60,829 bases of DNA from Ensifer sp. LC163 (GCF_001695855.1 NZ_MBSS01000030.1:1-60829); one strand, 5' to 3'; positions 1 through 9,649 are shown, counted from the first letter of the stretch. Numbers and translations are program-made. Notes: a model not told the origin generated them from the sequence alone.

Positions 1-65
1 GGCACCAGACTGTCGAGCGTCACCATCTCGAGCGCCGTCTGTTCGGGAACGGGTTTCTTCAACAT
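1..65 (-). CDS. IS1182-family transposase, 5' end only (cut by window edge)
   Basis: Reading leftward from the ATG at 65 gives MLKKPVPEQTALEMVTLDSL, which matches the characteristic N-terminus of IS1182-type (DDE) transposases. Only 21 codons lie inside the window, so completeness cannot be judged. The IS end must lie between this start and the alcohol dehydrogenase gene at 175. A long hairpin sits just upstream of the start. Confidence 0.7.
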   Translation of the reverse strand, partial: MLKKPVPEQTALEMVTLDSLV

Positions 66-79
66 GTCCCAATGAATCA

Positions 80-105
80 TAAACCCCTGGACGGTGCCAG
101 GGGTT
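80..105. repeat. Perfect 10-bp-stem hairpin upstream of the transposase start
   Basis: AAACCCCTGG and its exact complement CCAGGGGTTT flank a 6-base loop. The hairpin lies in the presumed 5' leader of the IS1182-type transposase. Such hairpins in insertion-sequence leaders often block read-through expression of the transposase; that role is inferred here. Confidence 0.6.
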
Positions 106-119
106 TGTCAGCGGTCTGA

Positions 120-150
120 TGCCTCGGCTTTCCGCCGAGGCATTTTTCTT
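120..150 (+). terminator. Rho-independent terminator for rightward transcription
   Basis: A GC-rich stem (TGCCTCGG, and CCGAGGCA after a short loop) is followed on the + strand by TTTTTCTTT. It would stop transcripts entering from the left. On the minus strand there is no T-run, so it does not terminate the leftward alcohol dehydrogenase operon. Confidence 0.6.
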
Positions 151-174
151 TGAGGGGAAGGCAGGCTGACCCGT

Positions 175-1293
175 CTAAAAGGCTGCGCGATACACAGACA
201 GGACATCCTCGACACTCATATCGATCGGATTGTTGTCCATCAGGCGGCGGTTTGCGTGCGCTTCACTTGCATAGCGAGGCAGATCATCCGCTGTCGCGCC
301 GTGGGCTGCAAGTGACATCTCGATACCGAGGTTGCTGCAAAAGCCGTGTGCAGCGCTCAAAAGCTGAGCTTCGGACAGGGCTTCGCCGAACCCGAGGGCA
401 AGCGCGATCTCATCCGTCTTCTTCGCCGCAACTGCTTGGTTGAAGGCGAGCACGTGCGGAAATATGATGGCGTTGGCGAGCCCGTGCGGCAAACCGAGCC
501 GTGTCCCAAGCGGATAGGCAATGGCGTGTCCGGCTGCCGTGTTGACTGGGCCGAGGCAGATGCCGCCGTAGTAGGACGCAAGCATAAGCCCTTCCCGCGC
601 CTCTGTGTCTGACCCGTCTTCGACCGCGCGCGCCAGATATTTGCCCACAAGATGGAAGCCCATTCGCGCAAACCCGTCGATCATCGGATGCGCCCGCCGA
701 TTGGTGAACGCCTCGACGCAATGGGCCATCGCATCGACACCAGTCGCTGCCGTGACCGCCGGCGGCACCGAATAGGTCAATTCCGGGTCGAGGACGGCAA
801 AATCCGCGATCATGTGCGGGCTTTCCACGGCGATCTTGTTGCCCTTTGCGGGGTCGGTAATCAACGAGCGGATACCCGCCTCAGAGCCGGTTCCCGCTGT
901 TGTCGCGACCTGAACCAGGCGCGTATTGCGGCCAGCAACGCGGTTCGGCCCGGCGACGTCCGCAAGCGTCTGATCCGAATCCCAAAGTACGGCAACCAGC
1001 TTTGCCACGTCGAGCACCGAACCACCGCCGAGCCCGACGATCAGGTCCGGCTTGCACCGGCGCGCTGTATCGAGCGCCGCCTCCAGCGTCGCGATATCCG
1101 GTTCCCCCGGGATTGCGTCGAACACCGTGATGCGGCCGGAAAGCTTCAGCCGATCGGCAAACCCGGCCGTTATCGGCGTTGCTATCACCAAGGTGGACTG
1201 CGCGTCTGCCGCCCAGGCGCCGACCTCGCCGATGAGACCGGCTCCGACGGCCAGCCGGCGGGGTTGATGAAGGGTGATTTGAGCGATGGTCAT
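175..1293 (-). CDS. Iron-containing alcohol dehydrogenase family protein
   Basis: A 372-aa member of the iron-dependent (type III) alcohol dehydrogenase / maleylacetate reductase family. These are cytoplasmic enzymes that oxidise or reduce alcohol/aldehyde groups with NAD(P). The nucleotide-binding GLGGGSVLDVAK motif and the metal-site region (ATGVDAMAHCVEAF, then GHAIAYPLG and LPHGLANAI) are all present. The ATG at 1293 is chosen because AAGGATGA ends 7 bases upstream; a longer GTG-started reading from 1317 would overlap the previous gene. It is the last gene of a three-gene leftward operon, starting 7 bases after the stop of the PdxA-family gene. The substrate is unknown; the neighbours suggest a sugar- or sugar-acid-derived intermediate. 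Confidence 0.85.
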   Translation of the reverse strand: MTIAQITLHQPRRLAVGAGLIGEVGAWAADAQSTLVIATPITAGFADRLKLSGRITVFDAIPGEPDIATLEAALDTARRCKPDLIVGLGGGSVLDVAKLVAVLWDSDQTLADVAGPNRVAGRNTRLVQVATTAGTGSEAGIRSLITDPAKGNKIAVESPHMIADFAVLDPELTYSVPPAVTAATGVDAMAHCVEAFTNRRAHPMIDGFARMGFHLVGKYLARAVEDGSDTEAREGLMLASYYGGICLGPVNTAAGHAIAYPLGTRLGLPHGLANAIIFPHVLAFNQAVAAKKTDEIALALGFGEALSEAQLLSAAHGFCSNLGIEMSLAAHGATADDLPRYASEAHANRRLMDNNPIDMSVEDVLSVYRAAF

Positions 1294-1300
1294 GGCTTGG

Positions 1301-2257
1301 TCATCCTTGCTTGGCACGGCCGGCGACGAGCTTGCGCGCGTAGGCGATGGCGGAGTTCATGTTGCCGTGGTTGGCGATGCCCTTTCCGGCGATGTCGAAA
1401 GCCGTCCCGTGGTCGACGGACGTGCGATCGATCGGCAGATCCACCGAGACGTTCACAGCGGTGTCGAAGGCGACGAGCTTGATGGGGATGTGTCCCTGAT
1501 CGTGGTACTGGGCGACGATGAGATCGAATGCACCGGAATAGGCGCGATAAAACACGGTGTCGGCCGAAATCGGCCCATGAACGTCGATCCCTTCCGCACG
1601 CGCCGCTGCGACCGCGGGCGCGATTTGGTCGTCATCCTCCATGCCGAACAGGCCATTCTCGCCGCAATGCGGATTGATGCCGGCGACCGCGATTTTTGGC
1701 GCGGCGTAACCGATGCGCTTCAGATGCGCGTCGCCTGCCCTGATCGTCGCCAGCACCCTGTCGGTCGTCGCCCGCCTGATGGCTTCCTGCAGCGAGACGT
1801 GCGTCGATACGTGGATGACCTTCAGCCGGTCGGAGGCGAGCAGCATATAGGCGGCCTTCGACCCGGTCAGGCTGCGCAGCATGCCGGTGTGGCCATCATA
1901 GTGATGGCCGGCGAGGTTCAGCGCCTCCTTGTTGATCGGTGCCGTGACGATGCAGCCGACCGCACCGGTTTCGGCGTCCCGCACCGCCTTCTCGATAAAG
2001 CGGAAAGCCGCGTCGCCCGCGACCGCGCTCAATTGCCCCCACGGCAGAGGTGCGCCTTCGATCGGCAGATCGACCACGAAAGGCGCAAGATCGATATCAA
2101 GGCCGAGTGCGGATCGAGCTGTTTCGAGCGTGGTCAGATTGCCGTAGATCCGCGTCTGGGCACGATCCTCAGGGGACATTTCAGCCAGGGCGCGGACCGA
2201 GATCTCGGGACCGACCCCACATGGGTCACCCATGGTTATTCCGATGATGTTGCTCAT
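1301..2257 (-). CDS. pdxA2: PdxA family 4-hydroxythreonine-4-phosphate dehydrogenase-like protein
   Basis: A 318-aa PdxA-family enzyme. The N-terminus [20 protein letters not shown] is the standard start, and the metal/phosphate-binding parts [11 protein letters not shown] and [10 protein letters not shown] are intact. PdxA oxidises 4-phospho-hydroxy-threonine in vitamin B6 synthesis. PdxA2 paralogues instead act on 4-phospho-D-threonate or erythronate in sugar-acid breakdown. A place in a catabolic operon, away from any B6 gene, favours the PdxA2 type, but the DUF1537 kinase usually found with PdxA2 is absent. The ATG at 2257 overlaps the upstream stop by 4 bases (ATGA), so translation is probably coupled. 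Confidence 0.85.
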   Translation of the reverse strand: MSNIIGITMGDPCGVGPEISVRALAEMSPEDRAQTRIYGNLTTLETARSALGLDIDLAPFVVDLPIEGAPLPWGQLSAVAGDAAFRFIEKAVRDAETGAVGCIVTAPINKEALNLAGHHYDGHTGMLRSLTGSKAAYMLLASDRLKVIHVSTHVSLQEAIRRATTDRVLATIRAGDAHLKRIGYAAPKIAVAGINPHCGENGLFGMEDDDQIAPAVAAARAEGIDVHGPISADTVFYRAYSGAFDLIVAQYHDQGHIPIKLVAFDTAVNVSVDLPIDRTSVDHGTAFDIAGKGIANHGNMNSAIAYARKLVAGRAKQG

Positions 2258-3450
2258 GAAACACTCCGTCGAGCCGCACTGTCCCAGCCGGGAGCCAGGC
2301 GGACATATTTGATCGCGCGCCGATGATAGGTGTAGGCGAGATGCATGGTGCCGTCGGGACCTTCGAGCAGCCACGGGTAGGACATTTCCTGGTTGCGGCC
2401 ATCGGTCGAATCATTGGACAGGCAGGTACCGGGACCATCTTCGATTGACTGGCGCATCGCAAAGGAACGCCCCCCATCGTCGGAGAGGCAGAGCGCCACG
2501 GGTGCGCGCGGCACACCCCAGACCGGAACGCAACCTCCGCTTGGATCCGCATCGGGCCGGCTATCCTCCTCGCCCAGCTCGTCATAGAGCGAGGCGCGTC
2601 GATCGGTCGACGAGAGCGCATTGACGGGATTGCAGATCATGGCGATCCGACCGTCGCGAAGACGGGCGGCGGCAAGTGATGAATTATTGTTCGGCACATC
2701 AGTGGCGTGAGGCACGGACCAGGACCGCCCGCCATCGCTGCTGTCGCTGCGATAGACGAAGTCGGCCTGCCGACGGCGAAAGAAGGCGGCATATCGGTCC
2801 TCTCCGAGCGCCACGGGCGACATGTGCACGCAGCCCGTGGACTGGTCGATATCGTCGAGGTGCCAGCTCTCGCCGCCATCGATCGATACGCCGACGGCTG
2901 CCGTATCGTGGCTGCCGTTCCATTTCTGGCCGGGGCGCTGCACGCAGCGGAAGATCGGCAAGAGCCACGCTCCGTCATCGCGAACGACAACGGGTGCGCG
3001 GACGAAGCAACCACGCGGCAGATCGAGATAGTGACCTTGTTTGGCGACGAGCTTTTGCGGATCCGCTGGATCGCGCACTACCTCGGCCATGCGGATCCGG
3101 CATTCATCCTGATTTCCGGAAGGCTGGGAAGTATGAAAGAGCCAGAGTGCCCCGCCCGGCGTGGAAAACAACACCGGGTTCTGCTCCGAGTGCGAGGGAT
3201 CATCACTCAGGCGCTGGGGCGGTCCCCAGGTCGTCGCGCCTTCCGTCAGCACCGAAGCGAAGATGGAAATATCCGACTTGCCCTCGAGCGTTCCACCGAA
3301 CCAGGCGCACACGAGCGTGCCGTCATCGAGCAGGTGCAGAAATGCCGCATGATTCTGAATCATTGGCGAAGGCAGCAAGGCTTCGTCGCGCCCTGGGGAT
3401 GCGGATCGAAGCACGCCGTTCATGTTGCGAGCGATTTCATCGGGATGCAT
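2254..3450 (-). CDS. Sialidase-fold (BNR/Asp-box) protein
   Basis: A 398-aa protein of the six-bladed sialidase/neuraminidase-like fold. Three Asp-boxes are visible: SIDGGESW (189-196), SSDGGRSW (237-244) and SDDGGRSF (323-330). There is no signal peptide or membrane segment, so it should be cytoplasmic, unlike secreted sialidases. True sialidases need an Arg triad, which cannot be assigned confidently by eye. First gene of the leftward operon, ending in a 4-base overlap with pdxA2. With a lyase of the DapA/NanA family across the divergent promoter, it may hydrolyse an imported glycoside, although sialic acid itself is not proven. Confidence 0.75.
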   Translation of the reverse strand: MHPDEIARNMNGVLRSASPGRDEALLPSPMIQNHAAFLHLLDDGTLVCAWFGGTLEGKSDISIFASVLTEGATTWGPPQRLSDDPSHSEQNPVLFSTPGGALWLFHTSQPSGNQDECRIRMAEVVRDPADPQKLVAKQGHYLDLPRGCFVRAPVVVRDDGAWLLPIFRCVQRPGQKWNGSHDTAAVGVSIDGGESWHLDDIDQSTGCVHMSPVALGEDRYAAFFRRRQADFVYRSDSSDGGRSWSVPHATDVPNNNSSLAAARLRDGRIAMICNPVNALSSTDRRASLYDELGEEDSRPDADPSGGCVPVWGVPRAPVALCLSDDGGRSFAMRQSIEDGPGTCLSNDSTDGRNQEMSYPWLLEGPDGTMHLAYTYHRRAIKYVRLAPGWDSAARRSVS

Positions 3451-3494
3451 TTAGGCCCTCCAGTCACGCTCGAAAATCGCCAAATTTTCCAAGT

Positions 3495-3622
3495 TGTCAA
3501 GTTTTTTAATGTTATTTTGTTAGCATCTGCAACATTACATTACATCTTATCTTATTGAAGATAAAGCCTTTTCTAGAAATGAAAGATCGCAAATAAATTT
3601 TACATAGCAAAATAATTTGACA
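3495..3622. promoter_or_regulatory. Divergent promoter region with paired TTGACA boxes and an 18-bp palindrome
   Basis: The 237-bp gap between the sialidase-like gene and the EamA gene is strongly AT-rich compared with its surroundings. A TTGACA box faces left at 3500-3495 and another faces right at 3617-3622. Both sit in a similar context (AAGTTGTCAAGTT versus the complement of the right copy, AAGTTTGTCAAATT). Between them, 3547-3564 reads TTATCTT-ATTG-AAGATAA, a perfect 7-bp inverted repeat suitable as an operator. No regulator gene adjoins this island. Confidence 0.45.
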
Positions 3623-3687
3623 AACTTCTTCGAACGTTAGATGGTCACGACAACCCGGCGCGAGGATGCCGGGGACGGAGGACCTTC

Positions 3688-4572
3688 ATGTACAACGCCA
3701 GCAGCCGCCACCAGGCTACGACGGCCGTCGTCTTTGCAGCGGGAGCAGCAACGCTCGCAGCGACAGATGCCGTGATCGTGCGGGCGCTGAGCGGTGCGGT
3801 ACACCCTTTCGTCATCGGATTTTTTCGCGCGTTCTTCGGCGCGCTCATCCTTCTTCCCTGGATCGCGCTGCGCCCATCCGTTCTGCGTACGACGCACCCG
3901 ATGCGTCAGCACGCGCTCCGCGCCGCTTTCAAGCTCCTTGCGATGATCGCACTGTTTGCCGCCTTCAGTTGGGGACCGCTGGCCGACGTGACCGCCATCG
4001 CCTTCACCTCCCCGATCTTTGTCGTGCTTGGCGCAGCATTGACGTTGGGCGAGCGACCAGGCCCGGCGATGATAGCAGCGGTCGCCCTCGGTTTTGCCGG
4101 CGCCATGCTGGTGATCGGCCCGTCGGGAACAGGCTTCACGCTGGCGATCTTGCTGGCGCTTGCAGGCGCCATGCTTCAATCAGCGATCCAGCTGATCCTG
4201 AAATCCATGTCGAAAGGTGACGCCACGTCGACGCTCGTGGTGTGGAACCTTCTCCTGACCGTGCCGATCGCCCTGCTGCTCGCCATCCCCTTCTTCGCCA
4301 TTCCTGGCCCAAGGGAAATGGGGCTGCTTGCGCTTCAGGGCGTGGTCGGTACCGCCTGCATGGGACTGATGACCCATGCCTTTTCGTTGGCGCCGGCGAC
4401 CGTCGTGGCGCCGGTGGACTTCCTGCGCCTGCCGCTTGTGGCCTTCGGCGGATTTGCCCTGTTCGGCGAAACCGCCGCGCTGACCACCATCGGCGGCGGT
4501 GCGCTCATATGCTGCGCCGCATTGATGGCCGCGCGTTCCGGAAAAATCGGATCTGACAACACGTCGAACTGA
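3688..4572 (+). CDS. EamA/DMT family transporter
   Basis: A 294-aa membrane protein with about ten hydrophobic segments in two EamA repeats, typical of the drug/metabolite transporter superfamily. The family exports or exchanges small metabolites across the inner membrane. Strongly hydrophobic stretches run from residue 10 to the end, with a short polar C-terminal tail. First gene of the rightward arm, 27 bases before the binding-protein gene and probably co-transcribed with the importer. The substrate cannot be told from sequence; it may export a by-product of the pathway. Confidence 0.8.
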   Translation: MYNASSRHQATTAVVFAAGAATLAATDAVIVRALSGAVHPFVIGFFRAFFGALILLPWIALRPSVLRTTHPMRQHALRAAFKLLAMIALFAAFSWGPLADVTAIAFTSPIFVVLGAALTLGERPGPAMIAAVALGFAGAMLVIGPSGTGFTLAILLALAGAMLQSAIQLILKSMSKGDATSTLVVWNLLLTVPIALLLAIPFFAIPGPREMGLLALQGVVGTACMGLMTHAFSLAPATVVAPVDFLRLPLVAFGGFALFGETAALTTIGGGALICCAALMAARSGKIGSDNTSN

Positions 4573-4599
4573 ACCAGACTTTCTAGGGAGGAGAATGCA

Positions 4600-6099
4600 A
4601 TGAAGAAAACGCTTATCCTGGGTGCGCTTATGTTGGGCTCGGCCATGTCGCCCGTCTTTGCAGCATCAGGGCCGATCAAGATTGTGCTGGCGGAGGAAGC
4701 CGATCTGCTCGAGCCCTGCATGGCGACCCGTTCGAATATCGGCCGCGTCATCATGCAGAATGTCAGCGAAACCCTGACCGAACTCGACGTTCGCGGCGGC
4801 AAGGGCGTCATGCCGCGCCTTGCCGAGAAGTGGGAGCAGAATGAGGACGGAAGCTGGCGTTTTCATCTTCGCCAAGGGGTGACATTCTCTGATGGCACGA
4901 CCTTTGACGCCAAGGACGTCAAGCATAGTTTCGACCGCATCATGAGCGACAAGAATGCCTGTGAGTCCCGCCGCTACTTCGGCGGGATGACGGTCACCGC
5001 GAACGTCGTCGACGATCATACGATCGATTTCAGCGCCGATCCGGTCCAGCCGATCCTGCCGCTGTTGATGTCGCTGGTCACGATCGTTCCGGAAGAAACG
5101 CCGCTCGAGTTCATCCGCGAGCCGATCGGCACCGGCCCCTACAAGCTGACCAACTGGACGCCAGGCCAGCAGATCGTTCTGAGTGGACGCGATGACTATT
5201 GGGGCCAGAAGCCGCAGGTCACGGAAGCGACCTATCTGTTCCGTGCAGACCCGTCCGTGCGTGCCGCGATGGTTCAGGCCGGCGAGGCCGACCTCTCGCC
5301 CTCCATCTCGCAGCTCGACGCAACAAACCCCAAGACCGACTTCTCCTATCTCGACAGCGAGACCGTCTATCTGCGCATCGACCACAACATCGAGCCGATG
5401 AACGACGTGCGCGTCCGCCGTGCCCTCAACATGGCCATCGACCGTCAGGCGTTCCTTGGCACTCTGGTTCCAGACAGCGCGCTACTCGCTACGGCAATCG
5501 TGCCGCCGCCGACGCTCGGCTGGAACCCGGACGTCAAGGTTTCCCCGTTTGATCCGGAGGGAGCGAAAAAGCTGCTGGAAGAAGCCAAGGCGGAAGGCGT
5601 GAAGGTCGAGACACCGATCACCATCATCGCGCGCTCGGCAAACTTCCCGAACGTGACGGAGATCATGGAAGCCATTCAGGCCCAGTTGCAGGAAGTCGGC
5701 TTCAAGATCGATCTCAAGTTCGTCGAGGTGGCAGAGCATGAAGGCTACTATTCCAAGCCGTTCAAGGAGGGTCGCGGCCCGCAGCTCGTCGCCGCCATGC
5801 ACGACAACTCCAAGGGTGACCCGTCCTTCTCGATGTTCTTCAAATACGCAACCGAGGGCACGCAGTCAGGTTTCTCCGACCTCAAGGTCGACGATCTGAT
5901 CAAGCGCGCCTCGGCAGCTGTCGGCGAAGAACGCGCCAAGCTCTGGTCGCAGACCATCGCCTATGTGCATGATGAGGTGGTGGCCGACGTGCTGCTCTTC
6001 CACATGGTCGGCTTCTCGCGCGTTTCCGAACGCCTGGACTTCAAGCCCACCATGGCGACCAACTCGATGCTTCAGCTTTCGGAGATCGGCATCAAGTGA
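4600..6099 (+). CDS. ABC transporter substrate-binding protein, family 5 (peptide/Opp-like)
   Basis: A 499-aa periplasmic binding protein with an N-terminal signal sequence (MKKTLILGALMLGSAMSPVF then AASG, a standard Sec cleavage region). The family-5 hallmarks are the early NVSETLTELD segment, LAEKWEQNEDGSWRFHLRQG, and GTGPYKL near residue 180. A GGGAGGAG Shine-Dalgarno precedes the ATG. Members bind oligopeptides, opines, nickel chelates or oligosaccharides. Here the catabolic neighbours favour a sugar-like or opine-like ligand. Followed by two hairpins before the permease genes. Confidence 0.88.
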   Translation: MKKTLILGALMLGSAMSPVFAASGPIKIVLAEEADLLEPCMATRSNIGRVIMQNVSETLTELDVRGGKGVMPRLAEKWEQNEDGSWRFHLRQGVTFSDGTTFDAKDVKHSFDRIMSDKNACESRRYFGGMTVTANVVDDHTIDFSADPVQPILPLLMSLVTIVPEETPLEFIREPIGTGPYKLTNWTPGQQIVLSGRDDYWGQKPQVTEATYLFRADPSVRAAMVQAGEADLSPSISQLDATNPKTDFSYLDSETVYLRIDHNIEPMNDVRVRRALNMAIDRQAFLGTLVPDSALLATAIVPPPTLGWNPDVKVSPFDPEGAKKLLEEAKAEGVKVETPITIIARSANFPNVTEIMEAIQAQLQEVGFKIDLKFVEVAEHEGYYSKPFKEGRGPQLVAAMHDNSKGDPSFSMFFKYATEGTQSGFSDLKVDDLIKRASAAVGEERAKLWSQTIAYVHDEVVADVLLFHMVGFSRVSERLDFKPTMATNSMLQLSEIGIK

Positions 6100-6105
6100 A
6101 CCGTT

Positions 6106-6167
6106 CTGGCGATCGTCAGATCCGCCAGGGACAGACGCAATCAAGGCGGCGGGACGATCTCGCCGCC
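6106..6167. promoter_or_regulatory. Two hairpins between binding-protein and permease genes
   Basis: Hairpin one spans 6106-6128 (CTGGCG ... CGCCAG with a small bulge). Hairpin two spans 6145-6167 (GGCGGCG, 9-base loop, CGCCGCC). Neither is followed by a T-run. This is the usual position for structures that protect the 3' end of binding-protein mRNA, giving more binding protein than permease; that role is inferred. Confidence 0.5.
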
Positions 6168-6187
6168 CTATGCAATGGAGGGGCACA

Positions 6188-7102
6188 ATGATGAGCTTCA
6201 TTCGTAAACGCGCAGTGGCCAGCCTGATTTCCCTTATCGGGCTGATCGTGATGGTCTTCTTCCTCTCGCGTCTGACGGGAGATCCCGCCGCCCTGTTCCT
6301 TCCCGTCGAAGCCTCGGCGGAAATGAAGCAGCAATTTCGCGAGATCCACGGCCTCAACGATCCGCTCATGGTTCAGTTTGCCCGCTATGTCGGTGACGTC
6401 GTAACCGGCGATTTCGGCGAGTCCCTGCGCAAGGCACGCCCGGCGCTCGACGTCGTTCTGGAAGCTTTCGTGTGGACGCTCTGGCTTGCCGCCATCACCA
6501 TGTCCCTGGTGACAGGCGCTGCCATCGTCGTCGGCTCGCTGGCCGCATTCCGCGCCGGCGGCTTTTTCGATCGCCTCTCTTCGGTCATCTCGCTGATCGG
6601 TGCGGCCGTACCGGATTTCTGGCTCGCCATTGTCGCGATCGTGGTTTTCTCGGTGAACCTTGCCTGGCTTCCCACATCCGGCACCGGTTCGCTCCTGCAC
6701 TGGATCCTGCCCATCAGCGTGCTTTTCGTTCGCCCGTTCGGCATCATCGTCCAGGTCGTTCGCGGCTCGATGATCGGCGCGCTTTCTTCGGCTTACGTCA
6801 AGACGGCACGCGCCAAGGGCGTCAAATCAGGGCCGATCATCTTCCTCCACGCGTTGCGCAACGCCATGCTTCCCGTCATCACCGTCATCGGCGATCAGGC
6901 GGCCAGCCTTTTGAACGGCGCGGTCATCGTCGAAACCATTTTCGGTTTTCCCGGCGTTGGAAAGCTGATGATCGACAGCATCCTGCAGCGTGACTTCAAT
7001 GTCGTGCTCGCCGCCATTCTCGTCACCGCGCTCGCGATCTTCGTCATGAATCTGCTGATCGACCTCGCCTATGCGCTGCTCGATCCACGCATCCGTCATT
7101 GA
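6188..7102 (+). CDS. ABC transporter permease, DppB-like
   Basis: A 304-aa inner-membrane permease of the DppB/OppB type, with an N-terminal membrane segment, a periplasmic region (LTGDPAALFLP, IHGLNDPLMVQF) and five further helices. The cytoplasmic coupling (EAA) loop is seen at TARAKGVKSGPIIFLHALRNA. GGAGGGG at 6177-6183 serves ATG 6188 or 6191. The open frame extends upstream to 5963, but that part overlaps the binding-protein gene and is not coding. It pairs with the following permease to form the channel. Confidence 0.88.
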   Translation: MMSFIRKRAVASLISLIGLIVMVFFLSRLTGDPAALFLPVEASAEMKQQFREIHGLNDPLMVQFARYVGDVVTGDFGESLRKARPALDVVLEAFVWTLWLAAITMSLVTGAAIVVGSLAAFRAGGFFDRLSSVISLIGAAVPDFWLAIVAIVVFSVNLAWLPTSGTGSLLHWILPISVLFVRPFGIIVQVVRGSMIGALSSAYVKTARAKGVKSGPIIFLHALRNAMLPVITVIGDQAASLLNGAVIVETIFGFPGVGKLMIDSILQRDFNVVLAAILVTALAIFVMNLLIDLAYALLDPRIRH

Positions 7103-7113
7103 AGAGTTCTGCC

Positions 7114-8037
7114 ATGACCTTACAGACGACAGATACGACGATCGCCGCCGAACCGGGGTTCGTGGTCCGCATGGCGCGCATGCTTTGGGCGGACAAGTTC
7201 GCCCTCTGTGCCGCCATCTTCCTCATCGTCATCCTCGTCCTGGCCATCGTCGGCCCGAGTTGGCTCGGCGATCTTGCGACCAAGCAGAACCTGCGAGGCC
7301 GAAATGCTGCCCCGTTCGAGTGGGAACGCGGCTGGGTCTGGTGGATGGGGGCGGATGCCCTCGGGCGTCCGCTGTTTGCCCGCATCATCGTGGCGACGCA
7401 AAACACGCTGATGGTCGCGGCCGGCGCCGTGGCGATCTCCGCCGTCGTCGGCACGACCCTCGGCCTGATCGCGGGCTTCTCCTCCGCGCGCGTCAACCAG
7501 ATCATCATGCGGCTGGCCGACGTCATCATGTCGTTCCCGTCGCTCTTGATCGCGGTGATCGTGCTTTATGTCCTCGGTTCGTCGATCCTGAACCTGATGC
7601 TGGTCCTCTCGATCACGCGCATTCCGGTCTACCTGCGCACGACCCGCGCCGAGGTGCTGGAGATCCGCGAGCGCATGTTCGTGCAGGCGGCGCGCGTCAT
7701 GGGCGCATCGAGCAGGCGCATCCTGTTCCGGCATATCCTGCCGGTGGTTCTGCCGACGCTGACAACGCTCGCCACCCTCGACTTCGCCTATGTCATGCTG
7801 GCGGAAAGCGCGCTTTCCTTCCTCGGCATCGGCATTCAGCCGCCCGAGATCACCTGGGGCCTGATGATTTCCCAAGGGAGGCAGTATCTCACCAATGCCT
7901 GGTGGCTGTCCTTCTGGCCGGGCCTTGCAATCATCCTGACGACGATGTCGCTGAACCTGCTTTCGAACTGGATGCGCATCGCGCTCGATCCCGTCCAGCG
8001 CTGGCGCCTGGAAATGAAAGGCCGCAGAAATGGCTGA
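7114..8037 (+). CDS. ABC transporter permease, DppC-like
   Basis: A 307-aa DppC/OppC-type permease with an N-terminal helix near residue 30, the GADALGRPLFARI motif typical of this subunit, and a coupling loop around AARVMGASSRRILFRHILP. The ATG at 7114 is taken as start; the frame also contains a TTG at 7099 overlapping the DppB stop, but GAAGAG lies 7 bases before 7114. Its 3' end overlaps the ATPase gene by 8 bases, so expression is coupled. Confidence 0.88.
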   Translation: MTLQTTDTTIAAEPGFVVRMARMLWADKFALCAAIFLIVILVLAIVGPSWLGDLATKQNLRGRNAAPFEWERGWVWWMGADALGRPLFARIIVATQNTLMVAAGAVAISAVVGTTLGLIAGFSSARVNQIIMRLADVIMSFPSLLIAVIVLYVLGSSILNLMLVLSITRIPVYLRTTRAEVLEIRERMFVQAARVMGASSRRILFRHILPVVLPTLTTLATLDFAYVMLAESALSFLGIGIQPPEITWGLMISQGRQYLTNAWWLSFWPGLAIILTTMSLNLLSNWMRIALDPVQRWRLEMKGRRNG

Positions 8038-9649
8038 CCATCTGCTGGAAGTGCGCAACCTCTCGGTTGAATTTCACACGGTCATGGGCGTGGTCAAAGC
8101 CGTCCGCAACATCTCCTACCATCTCGATCGCGGCGAGACGCTGGCGATCCTTGGAGAAAGCGGGTCGGGCAAGTCGGTCTCCTCGTCGGCGATCATGAAC
8201 CTGATCGACATGCCGCCAGGGCATATCAGCTCGGGCGAGATCCTGCTCGACGGCGTCGACCTCCTGAAGATGCCGGCGCAGAAACGACGCGAGGTGAACG
8301 GTCGCCGCGTTGCGATGATCTTTCAGGATCCGCTCAGCCATCTGAACCCGGTCTATACGGTCGGCTGGCAGATACGCGAGGCATTGACGACCCATGGCGC
8401 CGCGAGCGCCGCGGCACAGTCGGAGGCCCTGCGCCTGCTCACCCGCGTCGGCATTCCCGACCCGGAAAAATCGCTCGACAAATATCCGCACGAATTCTCC
8501 GGCGGCCAGCGCCAGCGCGTCATGATCGCCATGGCGCTTGCGCTTCGCCCCGATTTGCTGATCGCCGACGAGCCGACGACGGCGCTCGACGTGACGGTAC
8601 AGGCCGAAGTGCTGGCGCTTCTCGAAGAGCTGCAGCAGGAAACAGGTATGGCGGTTCTCATCATCACGCATGACCTTGGCGTCGTCGCCGAGATCGCCGA
8701 CCGCGTCGTCGTGATGGAGAAGGGCGAACTGGTTGAGGCGGGAACGGTCCGCGATGTCTACAAGAACCCGCAGCACCCCTACACGCGCAAGCTGATCGCC
8801 GCCGCCCCCGGAAAGGGCAAAATGCACGCGCCAGGCGCGCGTGGCGAGCCGGTTCTGTCGGTCCGCGACGTGCGCAAGCATTACGGCAACTTCGAAGCGC
8901 TGAAAGGCATCTCCTTTGACCTCATGCCCGGCCAGACCATGGCCGTCGTCGGCGAGAGCGGCTCGGGCAAATCCACTCTCGCGCGCATTCTGCTCAGGCT
9001 CGACGAGCCCGACAGCGGCAGCGCGCTGTGGAAGGGCCGCGATCTTTTTCAGCTGTCGCCGGCGGAACTCTACAAATTGCGGCGCGACCTGCAGATGGTG
9101 TTCCAGGATCCCACCCAGTCGCTTAACCCGCGCATGACCGTCTACCAATTGATCTCCGAGGCCTGGGTGATCCATCCGGACATTCTGCCGAAGTCAAAAT
9201 GGCGGGAACGTGTGGCCGAACTCCTGGTTCAGGTGGGCCTCGGCCCGGAACACATGGGGCGATATCCGCATCAATTTTCCGGGGGCCAGCGCCAACGCAT
9301 CGCCATTGCCCGGGCGCTGGCGCTCGAGCCGCAGTTGATCATCTGCGACGAGGCGGTTTCGGCGCTTGACGTCTCGGTCCAGGCCCAGGTCATTGCCTTG
9401 CTCGACAAGCTTCGCAAGGACATGGGCATCGCCTTCATCTTCATTGCGCACGACCTTCCCGTCGTGCGTGACTTCGCCGACCACGTCATGGTGATGCAGA
9501 AGGGCAATGTCGTGGAATTGGGCACGGTGCAGGAGGTATTCGAAACCCCGCGCCAGAACTATACCCGCGCGCTGCTGGCAGCCGGACTTGATCCCGACCC
9601 CGATGTTCAGGCGGCCAATCGCACTGCCCGGCTCGAATGCGCCTCTTGA
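8030..9649 (+). CDS. ABC transporter ATP-binding protein, fused DppD-DppF type
   Basis: A 539-aa protein with two complete nucleotide-binding domains in one chain. The first Walker A motif (GESGSGKS) begins near residue 42 with signature SGGQRQR near 157. The second Walker A (GESGSGKS) begins near residue 308 with signature SGGQRQR near 417. Both Walker B motifs (LLIADEPTTALD, LIICDEAVSALD) are intact, and the oligopeptide-ABC C-terminal extension follows each domain (NPQHPYTRKL, PRQNYTRALL). It energises the adjacent DppB/DppC-like channel. The fusion replaces the two separate ATPases seen in the second importer of this window (22.0-23.8 kb). Confidence 0.92.
   Translation: MADHLLEVRNLSVEFHTVMGVVKAVRNISYHLDRGETLAILGESGSGKSVSSSAIMNLIDMPPGHISSGEILLDGVDLLKMPAQKRREVNGRRVAMIFQDPLSHLNPVYTVGWQIREALTTHGAASAAAQSEALRLLTRVGIPDPEKSLDKYPHEFSGGQRQRVMIAMALALRPDLLIADEPTTALDVTVQAEVLALLEELQQETGMAVLIITHDLGVVAEIADRVVVMEKGELVEAGTVRDVYKNPQHPYTRKLIAAAPGKGKMHAPGARGEPVLSVRDVRKHYGNFEALKGISFDLMPGQTMAVVGESGSGKSTLARILLRLDEPDSGSALWKGRDLFQLSPAELYKLRRDLQMVFQDPTQSLNPRMTVYQLISEAWVIHPDILPKSKWRERVAELLVQVGLGPEHMGRYPHQFSGGQRQRIAIARALALEPQLIICDEAVSALDVSVQAQVIALLDKLRKDMGIAFIFIAHDLPVVRDFADHVMVMQKGNVVELGTVQEVFETPRQNYTRALLAAGLDPDPDVQAANRTARLECAS

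Noticed and set aside
7931-9175. Leftward open frame (414 codons) opposite the fused ATPase gene
   Set aside because: Antisense to a gene with two complete sets of ABC motifs.
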